Positions 17,034-28,911 of a stretch of DNA of 64,000 nucleotides are shown in pieces; positions within the stretch are counted from its first letter, which is position 1; each line of letters begins with the position of its first letter. This DNA is from an uncultured Prevotella sp. (GTDB lineage Bacteria > Bacteroidota > Bacteroidia > Bacteroidales > Bacteroidaceae): NCBI GenBank assembly GCA_900314935.1, contig OMXE01000004.1:167882-231881 (forward strand), given 5' to 3'. A program made the translations under genes and the position numbers. The notes under the pieces were generated by a model. It saw only the letters and a list, made by a program, of their open reading frames with translations, was not told the origin of the DNA and did not search any database.

Positions 17034-19220
17034 ATGAACAAGCTCTTAACCAGTATGACCGTCGTCGTGCTTTGTCTCGTCGTCGGTAACGTAAAAGCTC
17101 AAGAAAACGTGAAGATTGGAAAACAGCGCATCACCGCCAGTAACGGTAAGATGGCCATGACACCTGAGGCTCTTTGGGCCATGGGACGAATCGGCAGTTA
17201 TGCTGCGTCGCCCGATGGCAAGAAGATTGTCTATCAGGTGGGATATTATAGTGTCAAGGAGAACAAGAGTCATCAGGTGCTCTACGTGATGGATGCCAAC
17301 GGCTCAGGACAGCAAATACTCACAAACAGTAATAAAAACGAGACCGATCCCGCCTGGCTCGATAACAACCGTATCGCCTTCCTCTCTGGAGGTGAGATCT
17401 GGATGATGAACAGCAACGGCTCCAACCGTCAGCAACTCAGTAAGACCGACGGTAATGTGGAGGGTTATAAGTTCTCACCCGACGGTAAGAAGGTGATCCT
17501 GCTGAAGAGCATTCCTTTCAACGAGGTTATCAAGGAGAACCCGAAAGATTTGCCCAAGGCTACCGGAAGACTGGTAACCGATCTGATGTACCGGCATTGG
17601 GATCATTATGTGGAAAGCATCCAGCACCCGTTCGTCTACTCCGTAGGCGATGGCTTTGTCATCACAGATAATGGAATAGACATCCTCGAAGGAGAACCCT
17701 TTGAGTGCCCGATGGAGCCGTTTGGTGGTATAGAGCAGCTCGACTGGAGTAAGGATTCGCAGAGCATTGCCTATACTTGCAGGAAGAAGACGGGATTGCT
17801 CTACTCCATTTCTACCGATTCTGATATCTACCTATATAATATAGGTACGCGAAAGACCATCAATCTCTGTAAGCCGGCCGACTATGTTGAACCAAAGGTT
17901 GACCCCTCAAAGACCTTGCGCCATCAGGCTGTGAATGCACCTGAGAACCTGAAGAACAATCCGGGCTACGACCAGAACCCGCAGTTCTCGCCCGACGGTA
18001 AGTATATCGCTTGGCAGAGTATGGCTCACGACGGCTATGAAGCCGACCGCAACCGACTGTGTATCTATACGCTGGCAACGGGTGAGAAAAGATATGTAAC
18101 AGAGGCGTTCGATTCTGACGTGGACGCCTTCTGCTGGTCGGACGACAAGGATGCCTTGATCTATTTCACCGGTGTATGGCACGGAACATACAACCTCTAT
18201 GCCATCAACTGGAAAGGTGAGTTGAAACAACTTACCAACGAATGGGCCGACTGGGGTTCCCTGCAGCCGATGAACAATGGTAAGCAACTGCTCATGGAAC
18301 GGCACAGTCATTTGGCTCCTGCCGACCTTTATGTCGTCACACCGAACTTCAAGAAACCGGAAAAGACGGTTGCAACGCAGATTACAGCTGAGAACCTGCA
18401 TATCCTGGATCAGCTGCTTATGCCTACTGAACGACAGGTGTGGGTGCCTACCACCGATGGGAAGCAGATGTTGGTGTGGATTGTCCTGCCGCCGAACTTC
18501 GACGAGACCAAGAAATACCCCACCCTGCTGTTCTGCGAAGGCGGACCGCAAAGTCCGGTGTCTCAGTTCTGGAGCTACCGCTGGAACTTCATGATCATGG
18601 CCTCGCAAGGATATGTTGTCGTGGCGCCCAACCGTCGCGGTCTCCCGGGTTTCGGCAGCGAATGGTGCGAGGAGATCAGTGGCGACTGGACCGGTCAGTG
18701 CATGAACGACTATCTTTCAGCCATCGACTATGCTTGCGATCATCTTCCTTATGTAGATAAAGACCATCTGGGTGCCGTGGGTGCTTCCTTTGGTGGCTTC
18801 TCCGTGTATTACCTCGCCGGTCATCACAACAAGCGCTTCAAGTGCTTCATCGCCCATGACGGAGCATTCAACCTCGAGGCGATGTACACCGAGACCGAAG
18901 AGAACTGGTTCAGTAACTGGGAGTATGATGATGCATACTGGAATAAAGATCGCACGGCTGATGCAGACAAGACCTATAAGAACTCACCTCATCTTTATGT
19001 TGACAAATGGGACACCCCTATTCTCTGCATCCATGGCGAGAAAGACTACCGTATCAATGCCACACAAGGAATGTCTGCTTTCAATGCAGCACGCATGAAA
19101 GGTATTGAAGCCCAGCTACTGATCTTCCCTGATGAGAACCACTGGGTACTGAAACCGCAAAACGGTATTCTCTGGCAGCGCACCTACTTTGAATGGCTGG
19201 ATCGCTGGCTGAAGGATTAA
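17034..19220 (+). CDS. S9 family (prolyl oligopeptidase-type) exported peptidase, DPP5-like
   Basis: This 728-residue secreted serine peptidase has a signal peptide (MTVVVLCLVVGNVKAQ), a beta-propeller made of PD40-type repeats (ASPDGKKIVYQ, FSPDGKKVILL, FSPDGKYIAWQ) and a C-terminal alpha/beta-hydrolase. The catalytic triad is visible: Ser585 in GASFGGFS, Asp671 in HGEKDYRI and His703 in DENHWVL. Architecture fits the dipeptidyl-peptidase 5/acylaminoacyl-peptidase group, which releases dipeptides from peptides in the periplasm of asaccharolytic Bacteroidales. The MFS transporter immediately downstream may take up the products. Fine substrate specificity cannot be read from the sequence. Confidence 0.88.
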   Translation: MNKLLTSMTVVVLCLVVGNVKAQENVKIGKQRITASNGKMAMTPEALWAMGRIGSYAASPDGKKIVYQVGYYSVKENKSHQVLYVMDANGSGQQILTNSNKNETDPAWLDNNRIAFLSGGEIWMMNSNGSNRQQLSKTDGNVEGYKFSPDGKKVILLKSIPFNEVIKENPKDLPKATGRLVTDLMYRHWDHYVESIQHPFVYSVGDGFVITDNGIDILEGEPFECPMEPFGGIEQLDWSKDSQSIAYTCRKKTGLLYSISTDSDIYLYNIGTRKTINLCKPADYVEPKVDPSKTLRHQAVNAPENLKNNPGYDQNPQFSPDGKYIAWQSMAHDGYEADRNRLCIYTLATGEKRYVTEAFDSDVDAFCWSDDKDALIYFTGVWHGTYNLYAINWKGELKQLTNEWADWGSLQPMNNGKQLLMERHSHLAPADLYVVTPNFKKPEKTVATQITAENLHILDQLLMPTERQVWVPTTDGKQMLVWIVLPPNFDETKKYPTLLFCEGGPQSPVSQFWSYRWNFMIMASQGYVVVAPNRRGLPGFGSEWCEEISGDWTGQCMNDYLSAIDYACDHLPYVDKDHLGAVGASFGGFSVYYLAGHHNKRFKCFIAHDGAFNLEAMYTETEENWFSNWEYDDAYWNKDRTADADKTYKNSPHLYVDKWDTPILCIHGEKDYRINATQGMSAFNAARMKGIEAQLLIFPDENHWVLKPQNGILWQRTYFEWLDRWLKD

Positions 19221-19244
19221 AGATTACAGATTATAGATTAAAAA
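19217..19244 (+). repeat. 7-bp tandem repeat before MFS gene
   Basis: TTA recurs at 19217, 19224, 19231 and 19238 in units like TTAAAGA. The repeat overlaps the stop codon of the S9 peptidase and ends 9 bases before the ATG of the MFS gene. Confidence 0.7.
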
Positions 19245-19252
19245 CATATATT

Positions 19253-20872
19253 ATGTCACAAGCAATTCAAAAGACTTTGCGCGACAGCGCCGCCATGCGC
19301 TGGACCGCCCTTTTATTACTGGCACTTGCCATGTTCTGTTCATATATCTTTATGGACATCCTCTCCCCGATCAAGGACCTGATGCAGGAAACCCGCGGCT
19401 GGGACTCATTGGCCTTCGGCACCATGCAGGGCTCTGAGGTATTCCTCAATGTCTTCGTTTTCTTCCTCATCTTCGCAGGTATCATCCTCGACAAGATGGG
19501 AGTACGTTTCACAGCAGTCCTCTCTGGTGCAGTCATGCTCATCGGTGCCATCATCAAATGGTATGCCGTGAGCGAGTCGTTCATCGGTAGCGGGTTGGAG
19601 ACTTGGTTTACCAATAACCTCAACTACATCCCTGTATTCGACGAGTTAGGGGTTTCACCGTTCTATAATGGTATGCCTGCCTCTGCGAAGTTCGCCGCCT
19701 GTGGTTTCATGATCTTCGGCTGTGGTTGTGAGATGGCTGGAATCACGGTTTCAAGAGGTATTGTGAAGTGGTTCAAGGGTCGTGAGATGGCGTTGGCTAT
19801 GGGTTCAGAGATGGCATTGGCCCGCTTGGGTGTTGCCACCTGTATGATCTTCTCACCCTTCTTCGCTAAGTTGGGAGGCAATATCAGCGTGACTCGCTCA
19901 GTGGCTTTCGGCGTGGTATTGATGTGTATCGCCCTGATCATGACCATTGTCTATTTCTTCATGGACAAGAAGTTGGATGCTCAGACTGGCGAGGCTGAGG
20001 AGAAAGATGATCCGTTCAAGGTTAGCGATATTGGTAAGATCCTTACCGACAGCGGTTTCTGGCTTGTCGCTTTACTATGTGTACTGTATTATTCGGCCAT
20101 CTTCCCCTTCCAGAAGTATGCTGTGAACATGTTGCAGTGCAACCTTACGCTGACCGAACCTGAGGCAGGTTCCTTCTGGACAAGTTCAACGGTGACCATC
20201 GTACAGTACATCATCATGCTTGTTGTTGCTGCAGCAGGTTTCGCCAGCAACTTCCAGAAAGTGAAGAGTCGCAAATACGGTCTGCTTGGCCTGTCCATCA
20301 TCGCCCTTATCACCTATTGCTATATGGGTTACATGCGCCAGTCGGCTGAGTCTATCTTTGCCGTATTCCCCCTGCTGGCCGTACTGATCACACCTATTCT
20401 CGGAAGCTATGTCGACCATAAGGGTAAGGCAGCCTCCATGCTGGTATTGGGTTCATTACTGCTCATTGCCTGTCACCTCACCTTTGCCTTCATCCTTCCG
20501 GCCTTCAAGGGCAACGCTATCGGCGGTATCGTCATTGCCTACATCACCATCCTGGTGCTCGGTTCTTCGTTCTCGCTTGTGCCCGCTTCGTTGTGGCCCA
20601 GCGTTCCCAAGCTGGTGGATGCAAAGGTCATCGGTTCAGCCTACGCACTGATCTTCTGGATTCAGAACATCGGTTTGTGGCTTTTCCCCTTGCTCATCGG
20701 TAAGGTTCTTACAAGTACCAACCCCGGTGTAGAAGATCCCACCAAGCTCGACTACACCTGGCCGCTGGTTATGCTGGCCTGCTTAGGCATTGCCGCCCTC
20801 ATCCTCGGCTTAGTGCTGAAGGTGGTTGACAAGAAGAAGGGTATCGGACTGGAGGAGCCGAATATCAAGTAA
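19253..20872 (+). CDS. MFS transporter, MFSD1-like
   Basis: This 539-residue inner-membrane protein has about 12 hydrophobic helices. I chose the ATG at 19253 (MSQAIQKTLRD), after the S9 stop codon. MFS features include LDKMGVRF (loop 2-3 motif) and RGIVKWFKGREMALAMGSEM followed by ALARLG. The latter resembles the WFKGKEL...RxG region that I remember from MFSD1 and related protist transporters, now described as dipeptide exporters. The C-terminus is basic (VVDKKKG). It directly follows a DPP5-like peptidase in the same operon and precedes the terminator at 20897. Transport of small peptides is therefore a reasonable inference but not proven. Confidence 0.8.
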   Translation: MSQAIQKTLRDSAAMRWTALLLLALAMFCSYIFMDILSPIKDLMQETRGWDSLAFGTMQGSEVFLNVFVFFLIFAGIILDKMGVRFTAVLSGAVMLIGAIIKWYAVSESFIGSGLETWFTNNLNYIPVFDELGVSPFYNGMPASAKFAACGFMIFGCGCEMAGITVSRGIVKWFKGREMALAMGSEMALARLGVATCMIFSPFFAKLGGNISVTRSVAFGVVLMCIALIMTIVYFFMDKKLDAQTGEAEEKDDPFKVSDIGKILTDSGFWLVALLCVLYYSAIFPFQKYAVNMLQCNLTLTEPEAGSFWTSSTVTIVQYIIMLVVAAAGFASNFQKVKSRKYGLLGLSIIALITYCYMGYMRQSAESIFAVFPLLAVLITPILGSYVDHKGKAASMLVLGSLLLIACHLTFAFILPAFKGNAIGGIVIAYITILVLGSSFSLVPASLWPSVPKLVDAKVIGSAYALIFWIQNIGLWLFPLLIGKVLTSTNPGVEDPTKLDYTWPLVMLACLGIAALILGLVLKVVDKKKGIGLEEPNIK

Positions 20873-20896
20873 GTTAGAGAATTACTAATATCCCAC

Positions 20897-20957
20897 CAAC
20901 CCACCATTAGTGCCCCAACAACAATAACAAAGGGGATGCTGATGGTGGGTTGATTTT
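20897..20957 (+). terminator. Terminator of the yidC operon
   Basis: An 11-bp perfect stem CAACCCACCAT (20897-20907)/ATGGTGGGTTG (20942-20952), with an inner CCCC/GGGG pair, is followed by ATTTTTG. It lies 24 bases after the MFS stop codon. Confidence 0.8.
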
Positions 20958-20992
20958 TGCCTCATAAATATTGTTTCTTAGGCACAAGGTTT

Positions 20993-21095
20993 ACCCTATT
21001 TCTAGAACCTATGGTTTTGAGGTGCAAAACCATAGGTTTTGGAGGCTGAAACCATAGGTTTTGGAGTCTAATATCATAGGTATTGGAAATAGGGT
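20993..21095. repeat. 22-bp-period CCATAGG array bounded by inverted repeats
   Basis: CCATAGG-type cores begin at 21008 (inverted, CCTATGG), 21030, 21052 and 21074 (TCATAGG), exactly 22 bp apart. Each core sits in a near-palindrome AAAACCATAGGTTTT. The first two form a perfect 13-bp stem (ACCTATGGTTTTG/CAAAACCATAGGT) with a 5-base loop. The array is bounded by ACCCTATTTC (20993-21002) and GAAATAGGGT (21086-21095); array and bounds share the same centre at 21044. No coding potential. Confidence 0.85.
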
Positions 21096-21115
21096 GAAGT
21101 AATCCACTTGTATTA

Positions 21116-21415
21116 CTCCGCCATTACATTGTAATTACATGAAAACCAGAAGAATAGTGGCGGAGAAATTGTGTGGGTTATGTATTGGGAAGAATTCGAC
21201 TTCCTACAAGCCTTATAACGCCCTTCAACTAGGCTGGTTACGATAGGTTATAAGGCTGATAAGTGGGTGTTAGAAGGCTGATAACTGGGTGTTAGAAGGC
21301 TGATTGGGAACTTCAATTAGGCTTGTGGGTGTTGTTGAGAACACAAATGGTAATCTACTCATATTTCTCCGCCAACAACCTACTGGCTATAAGTTGATTA
21401 GTCGTATTGGCGGAG
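21116..21415. repeat. Nested inverted-repeat element with 22-bp AGGCT array
   Basis: CTCCGCCA (21116), TGGCGGAGAAAT (21158-21169), ATTTCTCCGCCA (21363-21374) and TGGCGGAG (21408) form nested dyads. The inner 12-bp pair is centred on 21266. Inside, CAAGCCT (21207) mirrors AGGCTTG (21319) about the same centre. AGGCT cores occur at 21231, 21253, 21275, 21297 and 21319 with an inverted copy at 21209, all exactly 22 bp apart. CTTCAA at 21223 recurs at 21311 (4 x 22). The rest of the gap (21416-21478) holds only short TCTAATT repeats. No gene is visible in 20873-21529. Confidence 0.85.
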
Positions 21416-21470
21416 CATTCATTTTCTGCTAATCGGTTCTTGTAATTCGTCTAATTTGTCTAATTAGTAG

Positions 21471-21507
21471 AGAAAAAAAAGAAGTTCGCCCAACAGGCGA
21501 ACTTCTT
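21471..21507 (-). terminator. Terminator of the xylanase-esterase gene
   Basis: A perfect 12-bp stem AAGAAGTTCGCC (21479-21490)/GGCGAACTTCTT (21496-21507) with loop CAACA. On the minus strand it is followed by a long T run (21471-21480). Confidence 0.92.
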
Positions 21508-21529
21508 ATAGTATAGATCGTAATGTTGT

Positions 21530-23887
<2,358 letters not shown>

Positions 23888-23941
23888 TTAATCAATAATA
23901 GTTGATATGGTTTGTTTAAAATGTTCGGAAGTTTTCATTCG

Positions 23942-23949
23942 CAAAGATA
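23942..23949 (-). promoter_or_regulatory. -7 box for the xylanase-esterase gene
   Basis: CAAAGATA on the plus strand is TATCTTTG on the transcribed strand, 60 bases before the ATG and just after the terminator of the preceding glycogen operon. Confidence 0.65.
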
Positions 23950-23950
23950 C

Positions 23951-23987
23951 AAAAAAAAAGATTGCCGACATAGAATATGCCGGCAAT
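23951..23987 (-). terminator. Terminator of the glycogen synthase-phosphorylase operon
   Basis: On the minus strand ATTGCCGGCATA pairs with TATGTCGGCAAT around a short loop, followed by nine T. It lies 54 bases after the glgP stop codon. Confidence 0.88.
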
Positions 23988-24041
23988 TCTTATTCTTAAG
24001 AAACAAGACGGAAACTAATTGATACAAATGAATGTATTATT

Positions 24042-26603
24042 TTAGTACTCCAACCACTTCACGTAGGCGAAATCCTGACGGTGTGGAAGCTTGTCGTTCT
24101 TCGGGAACATACGTACGGCGGCCTTATAAGAACCGGCATGAGCGGTCTGCAGGTCGCACTCGAAGGTGTAGAGATTACCTTCCACCTTCACCACCTTGAA
24201 CGGACGGATAGCTCCGATGGAGTCCTCCCCATCCTTGTTGGTCTTCACAGTCACCAGTTCCAGTCCGATGGCATCGTTCAAGCCCTGCTCGTCGATAACG
24301 AAACGGAGTGTATAAGGAAGGCCACTGACAGGACCCTCAACAGGAATATTGCTCTCCTTGCTCACTACGTTGATGGCATCCCAACGTTCAGCAACGGTCT
24401 CTTTCCACTGAGCAATCTCCTTGGCCAGACGGTTGTCGTCGGCAGAGAGTTCAGCAAAGCGCTTAGCCTCCTTGAAATAGAACTTGTCATAGTAATCATC
24501 CAGCTGACGCTTCATGGTATAGTGCGGAGCGATGGTGGCAATAGAGTTCTTGATGACATTGATCCAGCCCTCGCTATACCCCTTCTCGTTCTTGGCATAG
24601 TAGAGCGGAACAATATCGTTCTCGAGCAATCCATAGATGGTGGCAGCATCGAGACGGTCCTGATACTCCTGGTTCTGGTATGTACGCTTCTCGGTCAGAG
24701 CCCATCCGGCACCCTCACGATAGCCCTCAAGCCACCAACCGTCGAGTACGGAGAGGTTGACAACACCGTTCATCTCGGCCTTCTCGCCAGATGTACCTGA
24801 AGCCTCCAGCGGACGAGTCGGAGTATTCATCCAGATATCCACGCCAGATACCAGACGACGCGCCAAGCGGAAGTCGTAGTCCTCGAGGAAGATGATCTTA
24901 CCTAAGAACTCGGGACGCTGACTGATCTCGTAGATTTTCTTGATCAGTCCCTGACCGGCTCCATCTGCGGGATGAGCCTTTCCGGCGAAGAGGAACTGTA
25001 CAGGACGTTTGGGATCGTTGACGATCTTTGACAGACGATCCAGATCGGTGAACAGCAGATGAGCACGCTTATAGGTAGCGAAGCGACGGCAGAAGCCGAT
25101 CATCAAGGCGTTGGGGTTGATCTTCTCCAACAAAGAGAGCACACGTGAAGGATCGCCCTGATTCTTCAGCCAGTTCTCACGGAACTTCGTACGGATATAA
25201 TCGGTGAGCTTGTTCTTCAGTGCCATACGGGTGGCCCAGATCTCCTCATCGTCCACGTTATAGATAGCATGCCAGATCTGCTCATTACTCTGGTCGTTCA
25301 TGTGGTTCTTGTCGAAGTACTTAGCGTACAGGTGACGCCACTCGGAAGCTGCCCATGAAGGGAAGTGCACACCATTGGTGACGTAGCCTACATGGTTCTC
25401 CTCGGGGAAATAGCCCTTCCAGATGGGAGCGAACATCTTCTGACTCACCCATCCGTGCAGCTTACTCACACCGTTCACCTCCTGACAGGTGTTGATGGCG
25501 AAGGTTGACATGGAGAATTTCTCAGAGTGATCGCCGGGGTTGGTACGTCCCATACCGATGAACTCATCCCATGTGATTCCCAACAAGGCGGGATAGCCGC
25601 TCATGTACTTGCCAAACAGACTCTCGTCGAAGTAGTCGTGTCCAGCAGGAACAGGAGTATGACAAGTGTAAAGACCGCTTGCACGTACCAGCTCAATGGC
25701 CTGGTTGAATGTCAGACCATCCTGGATGTAGTCGCACAGACGCTGCAGGTTACAAAGGGCAGCATGTCCCTCGTTACAGTGGTAGATATCTTTCTTGATA
25801 CCCAGCTTCTTCAGTGTGAGCATACCGCCAATACCCAAGAGAATCTCCTGCTTCAGACGGTTCTCCCAGTCACCACCATAGAGTGCGTGGGTAATCGACT
25901 TGTCGAACTCGGAGTTCATGTCATTATCCGTATCCAGCAGATACAGGGAGATACGACCCACGTTGACACGCCATACATAAGCATGTACCTGGTAGTTCAT
26001 ATAGGGAACATCCACCACCATCGGGTTACCGTCGGCATCCAGCTGACGCTCGATGGGCAGTGAGTTGAAGTTCTGCGCCTCGTAGTTGGCAATCTGCTGA
26101 CCGTCCATGCTCAGACTCTGTGTGAAATAGCCATAGCGATAGAGGAAACCAACAGCACACATATCCACATTACTGTCGGAAGCCTCCTTCAGGTAGTCGC
26201 CTGCCAGCATACCCAGACCGCCTGAATAAATCTTCAGTACCTGGTTGATACCGTACTCCATACAGAAGTAGGCCACCGACGGACGCTTGCTGTCGGGCTT
26301 CACATTCATATAGTCCTTGAAGAGCTTGCATACGCTCTTCACATTCTTCATGATCTTCTTGTCCTTGACAATCTCTTCCTTGCGGTGATAGCTCAGACGC
26401 TCGAGCAGGAGAACAGGATTATGGTTCACCTCTTCGTACAGGTCCTCATCAAGACTACGCCACAGTTCACGTGCCTCGTAGTTCCATGCCCACCACATGT
26501 TATGTGCCAGTTCGTCAAGACACTTCAACTCTTCAGGAAGACTCGACTTCACGGCAAACTCCTTCCATAGAGGAGTATTGGAATAATCTGCTTTAATTTT
26601 CAT
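24042..26603 (-). CDS. glgP: Glycogen/alpha-glucan phosphorylase (GT35)
   Basis: This cytosolic PLP enzyme releases glucose-1-phosphate from glycogen, 853 residues. The N-terminus ([20 protein letters not shown]) is the DUF3417-type beginning of the Thermotoga-like phosphorylase group. The PLP lysine lies in [19 protein letters not shown], and the glucan site region includes [10 protein letters not shown]. About 90 C-terminal residues form an extra beta domain ([20 protein letters not shown]). ATG at 26603 is preceded by AAAGAG. It is the second gene after glycogen synthase (58-base gap) and shares its promoter. Identity is secure. Confidence 0.95.
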   Translation of the reverse strand: MKIKADYSNTPLWKEFAVKSSLPEELKCLDELAHNMWWAWNYEARELWRSLDEDLYEEVNHNPVLLLERLSYHRKEEIVKDKKIMKNVKSVCKLFKDYMNVKPDSKRPSVAYFCMEYGINQVLKIYSGGLGMLAGDYLKEASDSNVDMCAVGFLYRYGYFTQSLSMDGQQIANYEAQNFNSLPIERQLDADGNPMVVDVPYMNYQVHAYVWRVNVGRISLYLLDTDNDMNSEFDKSITHALYGGDWENRLKQEILLGIGGMLTLKKLGIKKDIYHCNEGHAALCNLQRLCDYIQDGLTFNQAIELVRASGLYTCHTPVPAGHDYFDESLFGKYMSGYPALLGITWDEFIGMGRTNPGDHSEKFSMSTFAINTCQEVNGVSKLHGWVSQKMFAPIWKGYFPEENHVGYVTNGVHFPSWAASEWRHLYAKYFDKNHMNDQSNEQIWHAIYNVDDEEIWATRMALKNKLTDYIRTKFRENWLKNQGDPSRVLSLLEKINPNALMIGFCRRFATYKRAHLLFTDLDRLSKIVNDPKRPVQFLFAGKAHPADGAGQGLIKKIYEISQRPEFLGKIIFLEDYDFRLARRLVSGVDIWMNTPTRPLEASGTSGEKAEMNGVVNLSVLDGWWLEGYREGAGWALTEKRTYQNQEYQDRLDAATIYGLLENDIVPLYYAKNEKGYSEGWINVIKNSIATIAPHYTMKRQLDDYYDKFYFKEAKRFAELSADDNRLAKEIAQWKETVAERWDAINVVSKESNIPVEGPVSGLPYTLRFVIDEQGLNDAIGLELVTVKTNKDGEDSIGAIRPFKVVKVEGNLYTFECDLQTAHAGSYKAAVRMFPKNDKLPHRQDFAYVKWLEY

Positions 26604-26661
26604 ATTCTCTTTGTTATTGCTTTTTTGATTCTATACCTATTATATTATTATATAAGATTCC

Positions 26662-28323
26662 TTATTTCTGCTTCCTATCTGCAGCCTTTCGCAAAGCGAA
26701 ATCGTATGCCTGCTGGTAATACACGATAAAATGACTCCACAAGGCTAACTTAGACAGTTTGGCGGCATTGCTGCGCGCCTTCTCCACCTCTTTCTTGCTC
26801 ATCGACGAATAGAGTGCCACGGTATCCTTGATCTCGTCGGCCACCTCAGAGTAGTTGTAATCCGTGCGATGGATCACCTTCACACCATCTTCCAGTTCGC
26901 TGTATCCGCCTTTCACGCTGTTGGCCCACAGACCGAAGCCTGCGAGATCGGTGGTGATACAAGGAACCTTGAAGGCGATGGCCTCCAGCGGTGTATATCC
27001 CCACGGCTCATAGTACGAAGGATAGATGCACAGGTCGTTACCCAATACCAGATCATAATACGACAGGTTCAGCACTCCATCGTCACCTGTTAAGTAACAG
27101 GGCAGGAAGATCAGCTTCACCTTGTCTTCAGGCAGGTTGTGCATATCGAGGAACTTCAGCATACCCAGCACATTATCATGCGTCATGTTATGCAGCCAAT
27201 GGGTAATCTCTGGCACAGGCAGCGGAGTGTCGTATGATTTTCCACTATTAAGGCGTTCCACCAGATCCTGTCGAGGCTCCCCTACCCAACCGGGCACCTC
27301 GATGAAGGCTACCACCTGCTTCTTCAGTTCCTTGTCACGCAACAAACGGTTCATGGCTTCTATATACACATCCACGCCCTTGTTGCGGAACTCATAACGT
27401 CCACTGGTAGAAACTATCAAGGTATCATCATCCAACTGCGTACCTAACAAGGCGTTAGCCACATCCAGTAGACGCTTCCTTGCGGCCTTCCGTTTCTGGG
27501 TGAACGCAGCTCCCTTAGGAACGAAGCTGTTGTCGAAACCGTTGGGCAGGACAAAATCCACAGGACGGTCGAGCAATTCCTTGCACTCATTGGCCGTGAT
27601 ATCACTAACCGTGGTGAAGCAATCCACGTAATGGGCAGTCTGCTTCTCAATGGAGTGTTTGCTCTGCATGTTCAGCTCCCATGACATCTGGTCGCCATTA
27701 TACGCAAAAAGGTAGTCGTACAGCGGTTTGTTGTTTCCTGCAATACTCCTGCCGATGCTGGTGGCATGGGTGGTGAACACTGTTCCTACCTCAGGAAGAT
27801 GCTTGTTGATGTACAGAACACCTAAGCCCGTCATCCACTCATTGCCATGATAGACCACCTTCTTGGAAGCATCCAGACAATGCTTATAGAAGCTCTCCAC
27901 CACCAAAGCGGCAGCATAGGAGAACATAGATGCCTCGTCATAATCGCCATAGGCATGGAGGGAATCAACCTGGTAGTTTTCCCACAACCACGTATAGATC
28001 TGGTCTTTCTGAGCAAAATACGGAGTGAAATCTACGAGAATGGCAATAGGATTGCCAGGTATGTTCCAGCGGCCTACCTTCACTTTCAGTCCTTGTTGAG
28101 CAGCTTCAGCTTTCCAATCCGGATACAAGTCAGCATCCTCGGTGAAATAAGGACAGTTCTTCTCACCCCAGCAATCGGGACCAATGAAGATAATCCTGTC
28201 GTTCATCATCTCCTGAAGCGTCTTAGCTCTTGTTGAAAGAACCGTATAAATACCGCCTACCTTATTGCATACTTCCCAACTTGATTCAAATACGTAGTCG
28301 GGAGCTAATACTCCTTTAGTCAT
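26662..28323 (-). CDS. GT3-type glycogen synthase
   Basis: This 553-residue glucosyltransferase resembles the eukaryotic GT3 glycogen synthases, the usual form in Bacteroidales, rather than bacterial GlgA. Evidence: N-terminal VFESSWEVCNKVGGIYTVLS (donor-binding KVGG), YHGNEWMTGLGVLYI, TTHATSIGRSIAG, NGFDNSFVP, SGRYEFRNKGVDVYIEAM and the donor-site loop YPSYYEPWGYTPLEAIAF with its Glu residues. I chose the ATG at 28323 because the TATCTTTG promoter box (28345-28352) lies within the longer reading frame. It heads the operon with glgP and is divergent from a small secreted protein gene. Confidence 0.93.
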   Translation of the reverse strand: MTKGVLAPDYVFESSWEVCNKVGGIYTVLSTRAKTLQEMMNDRIIFIGPDCWGEKNCPYFTEDADLYPDWKAEAAQQGLKVKVGRWNIPGNPIAILVDFTPYFAQKDQIYTWLWENYQVDSLHAYGDYDEASMFSYAAALVVESFYKHCLDASKKVVYHGNEWMTGLGVLYINKHLPEVGTVFTTHATSIGRSIAGNNKPLYDYLFAYNGDQMSWELNMQSKHSIEKQTAHYVDCFTTVSDITANECKELLDRPVDFVLPNGFDNSFVPKGAAFTQKRKAARKRLLDVANALLGTQLDDDTLIVSTSGRYEFRNKGVDVYIEAMNRLLRDKELKKQVVAFIEVPGWVGEPRQDLVERLNSGKSYDTPLPVPEITHWLHNMTHDNVLGMLKFLDMHNLPEDKVKLIFLPCYLTGDDGVLNLSYYDLVLGNDLCIYPSYYEPWGYTPLEAIAFKVPCITTDLAGFGLWANSVKGGYSELEDGVKVIHRTDYNYSEVADEIKDTVALYSSMSKKEVEKARSNAAKLSKLALWSHFIVYYQQAYDFALRKAADRKQK

Positions 28324-28344
28324 TCTGTACAAATATAACGCCTG

Positions 28345-28352
28345 CAAAGATA
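28345..28352 (-). promoter_or_regulatory. -7 box for the glycogen synthase operon
   Basis: CAAAGATA on the plus strand is TATCTTTG on the transcribed strand, 22 bases before the chosen ATG. It decides the start. Confidence 0.65.
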
Positions 28353-28404
28353 ACATAAAAATCCCTTATTACCAACTATAAACATCACTTTTTCCCGTAA
28401 ATCC

Positions 28405-28435
28405 TTGATTTCTTGATTAATGTTAGTTATCTTTG
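28405..28435 (+). promoter_or_regulatory. Promoter of the secreted protein / PagL-like unit
   Basis: TTG at 28405-28407 and TATCTTTG at 28428-28435 are 20 bases apart. The ATG is at 28462. Confidence 0.65.
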
Positions 28436-28461
28436 CAACCGGATTTATAAATCTTGACAAG

Positions 28462-28890
28462 ATGAATAAGAAATGCATACTCTTACTGGTTTTGTTGATG
28501 CTGGTTACTTTAGGCAGTTTTGCGCAAGCCAGAGCGGATTCAACCTTTATCGGTAAAATCTATAACGATGAACTCAAGGTCTATATCGTCATGAACCTTG
28601 TGGATAAGAACGTGACCGTGCCGCAGCAGGACATCTTCGGAAATGTGGATGGATACATGGGCTGCACCGGTACTGAACATGTGTGGACCATCGTCACATC
28701 TGAGGTGAAGGGACATACGGCGCATATCGAGATGATCAACAACTACGGCAGTGAGGATGTTTCTGCCACGCTGACACATGAGAAAGACGGTTCCTATACT
28801 TATAAGCACCTGTCAGGAAGTACCTTGAAGTTCCCCGTGGGTCAGAAATGGCATAAGATTCCCTCGAAGGTAGTGTTCAAGAAGAAATAG
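28462..28890 (+). CDS. Small secreted protein, unknown function
   Basis: This 142-residue protein starts at the ATG at 28462, giving a signal peptide ending in LVTLGSFAQA. The mature part looks all-beta: LKVYIVMNLVDKNVTVPQQD, then GYMGCTGTEHVWTIVTSEVK, HIEMINNYGSEDVSATLTH and a basic C-terminus. I do not recognise the family. It resembles small lipocalin-like or beta-barrel secreted proteins only in general character. The PagL-like gene follows after 21 bases, so the two are probably co-transcribed. Confidence 0.7.
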   Translation: MNKKCILLLVLLMLVTLGSFAQARADSTFIGKIYNDELKVYIVMNLVDKNVTVPQQDIFGNVDGYMGCTGTEHVWTIVTSEVKGHTAHIEMINNYGSEDVSATLTHEKDGSYTYKHLSGSTLKFPVGQKWHKIPSKVVFKKK

Positions 28891-28911
28891 TACGTATCGC
28901 CAGAACAGATT

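Noticed and set aside
20993-21415. CRISPR array
   Set aside because: Repeats of 22-bp period have no unique spacers of constant length between conserved repeats, units are contiguous and diverged, and no cas genes are nearby.
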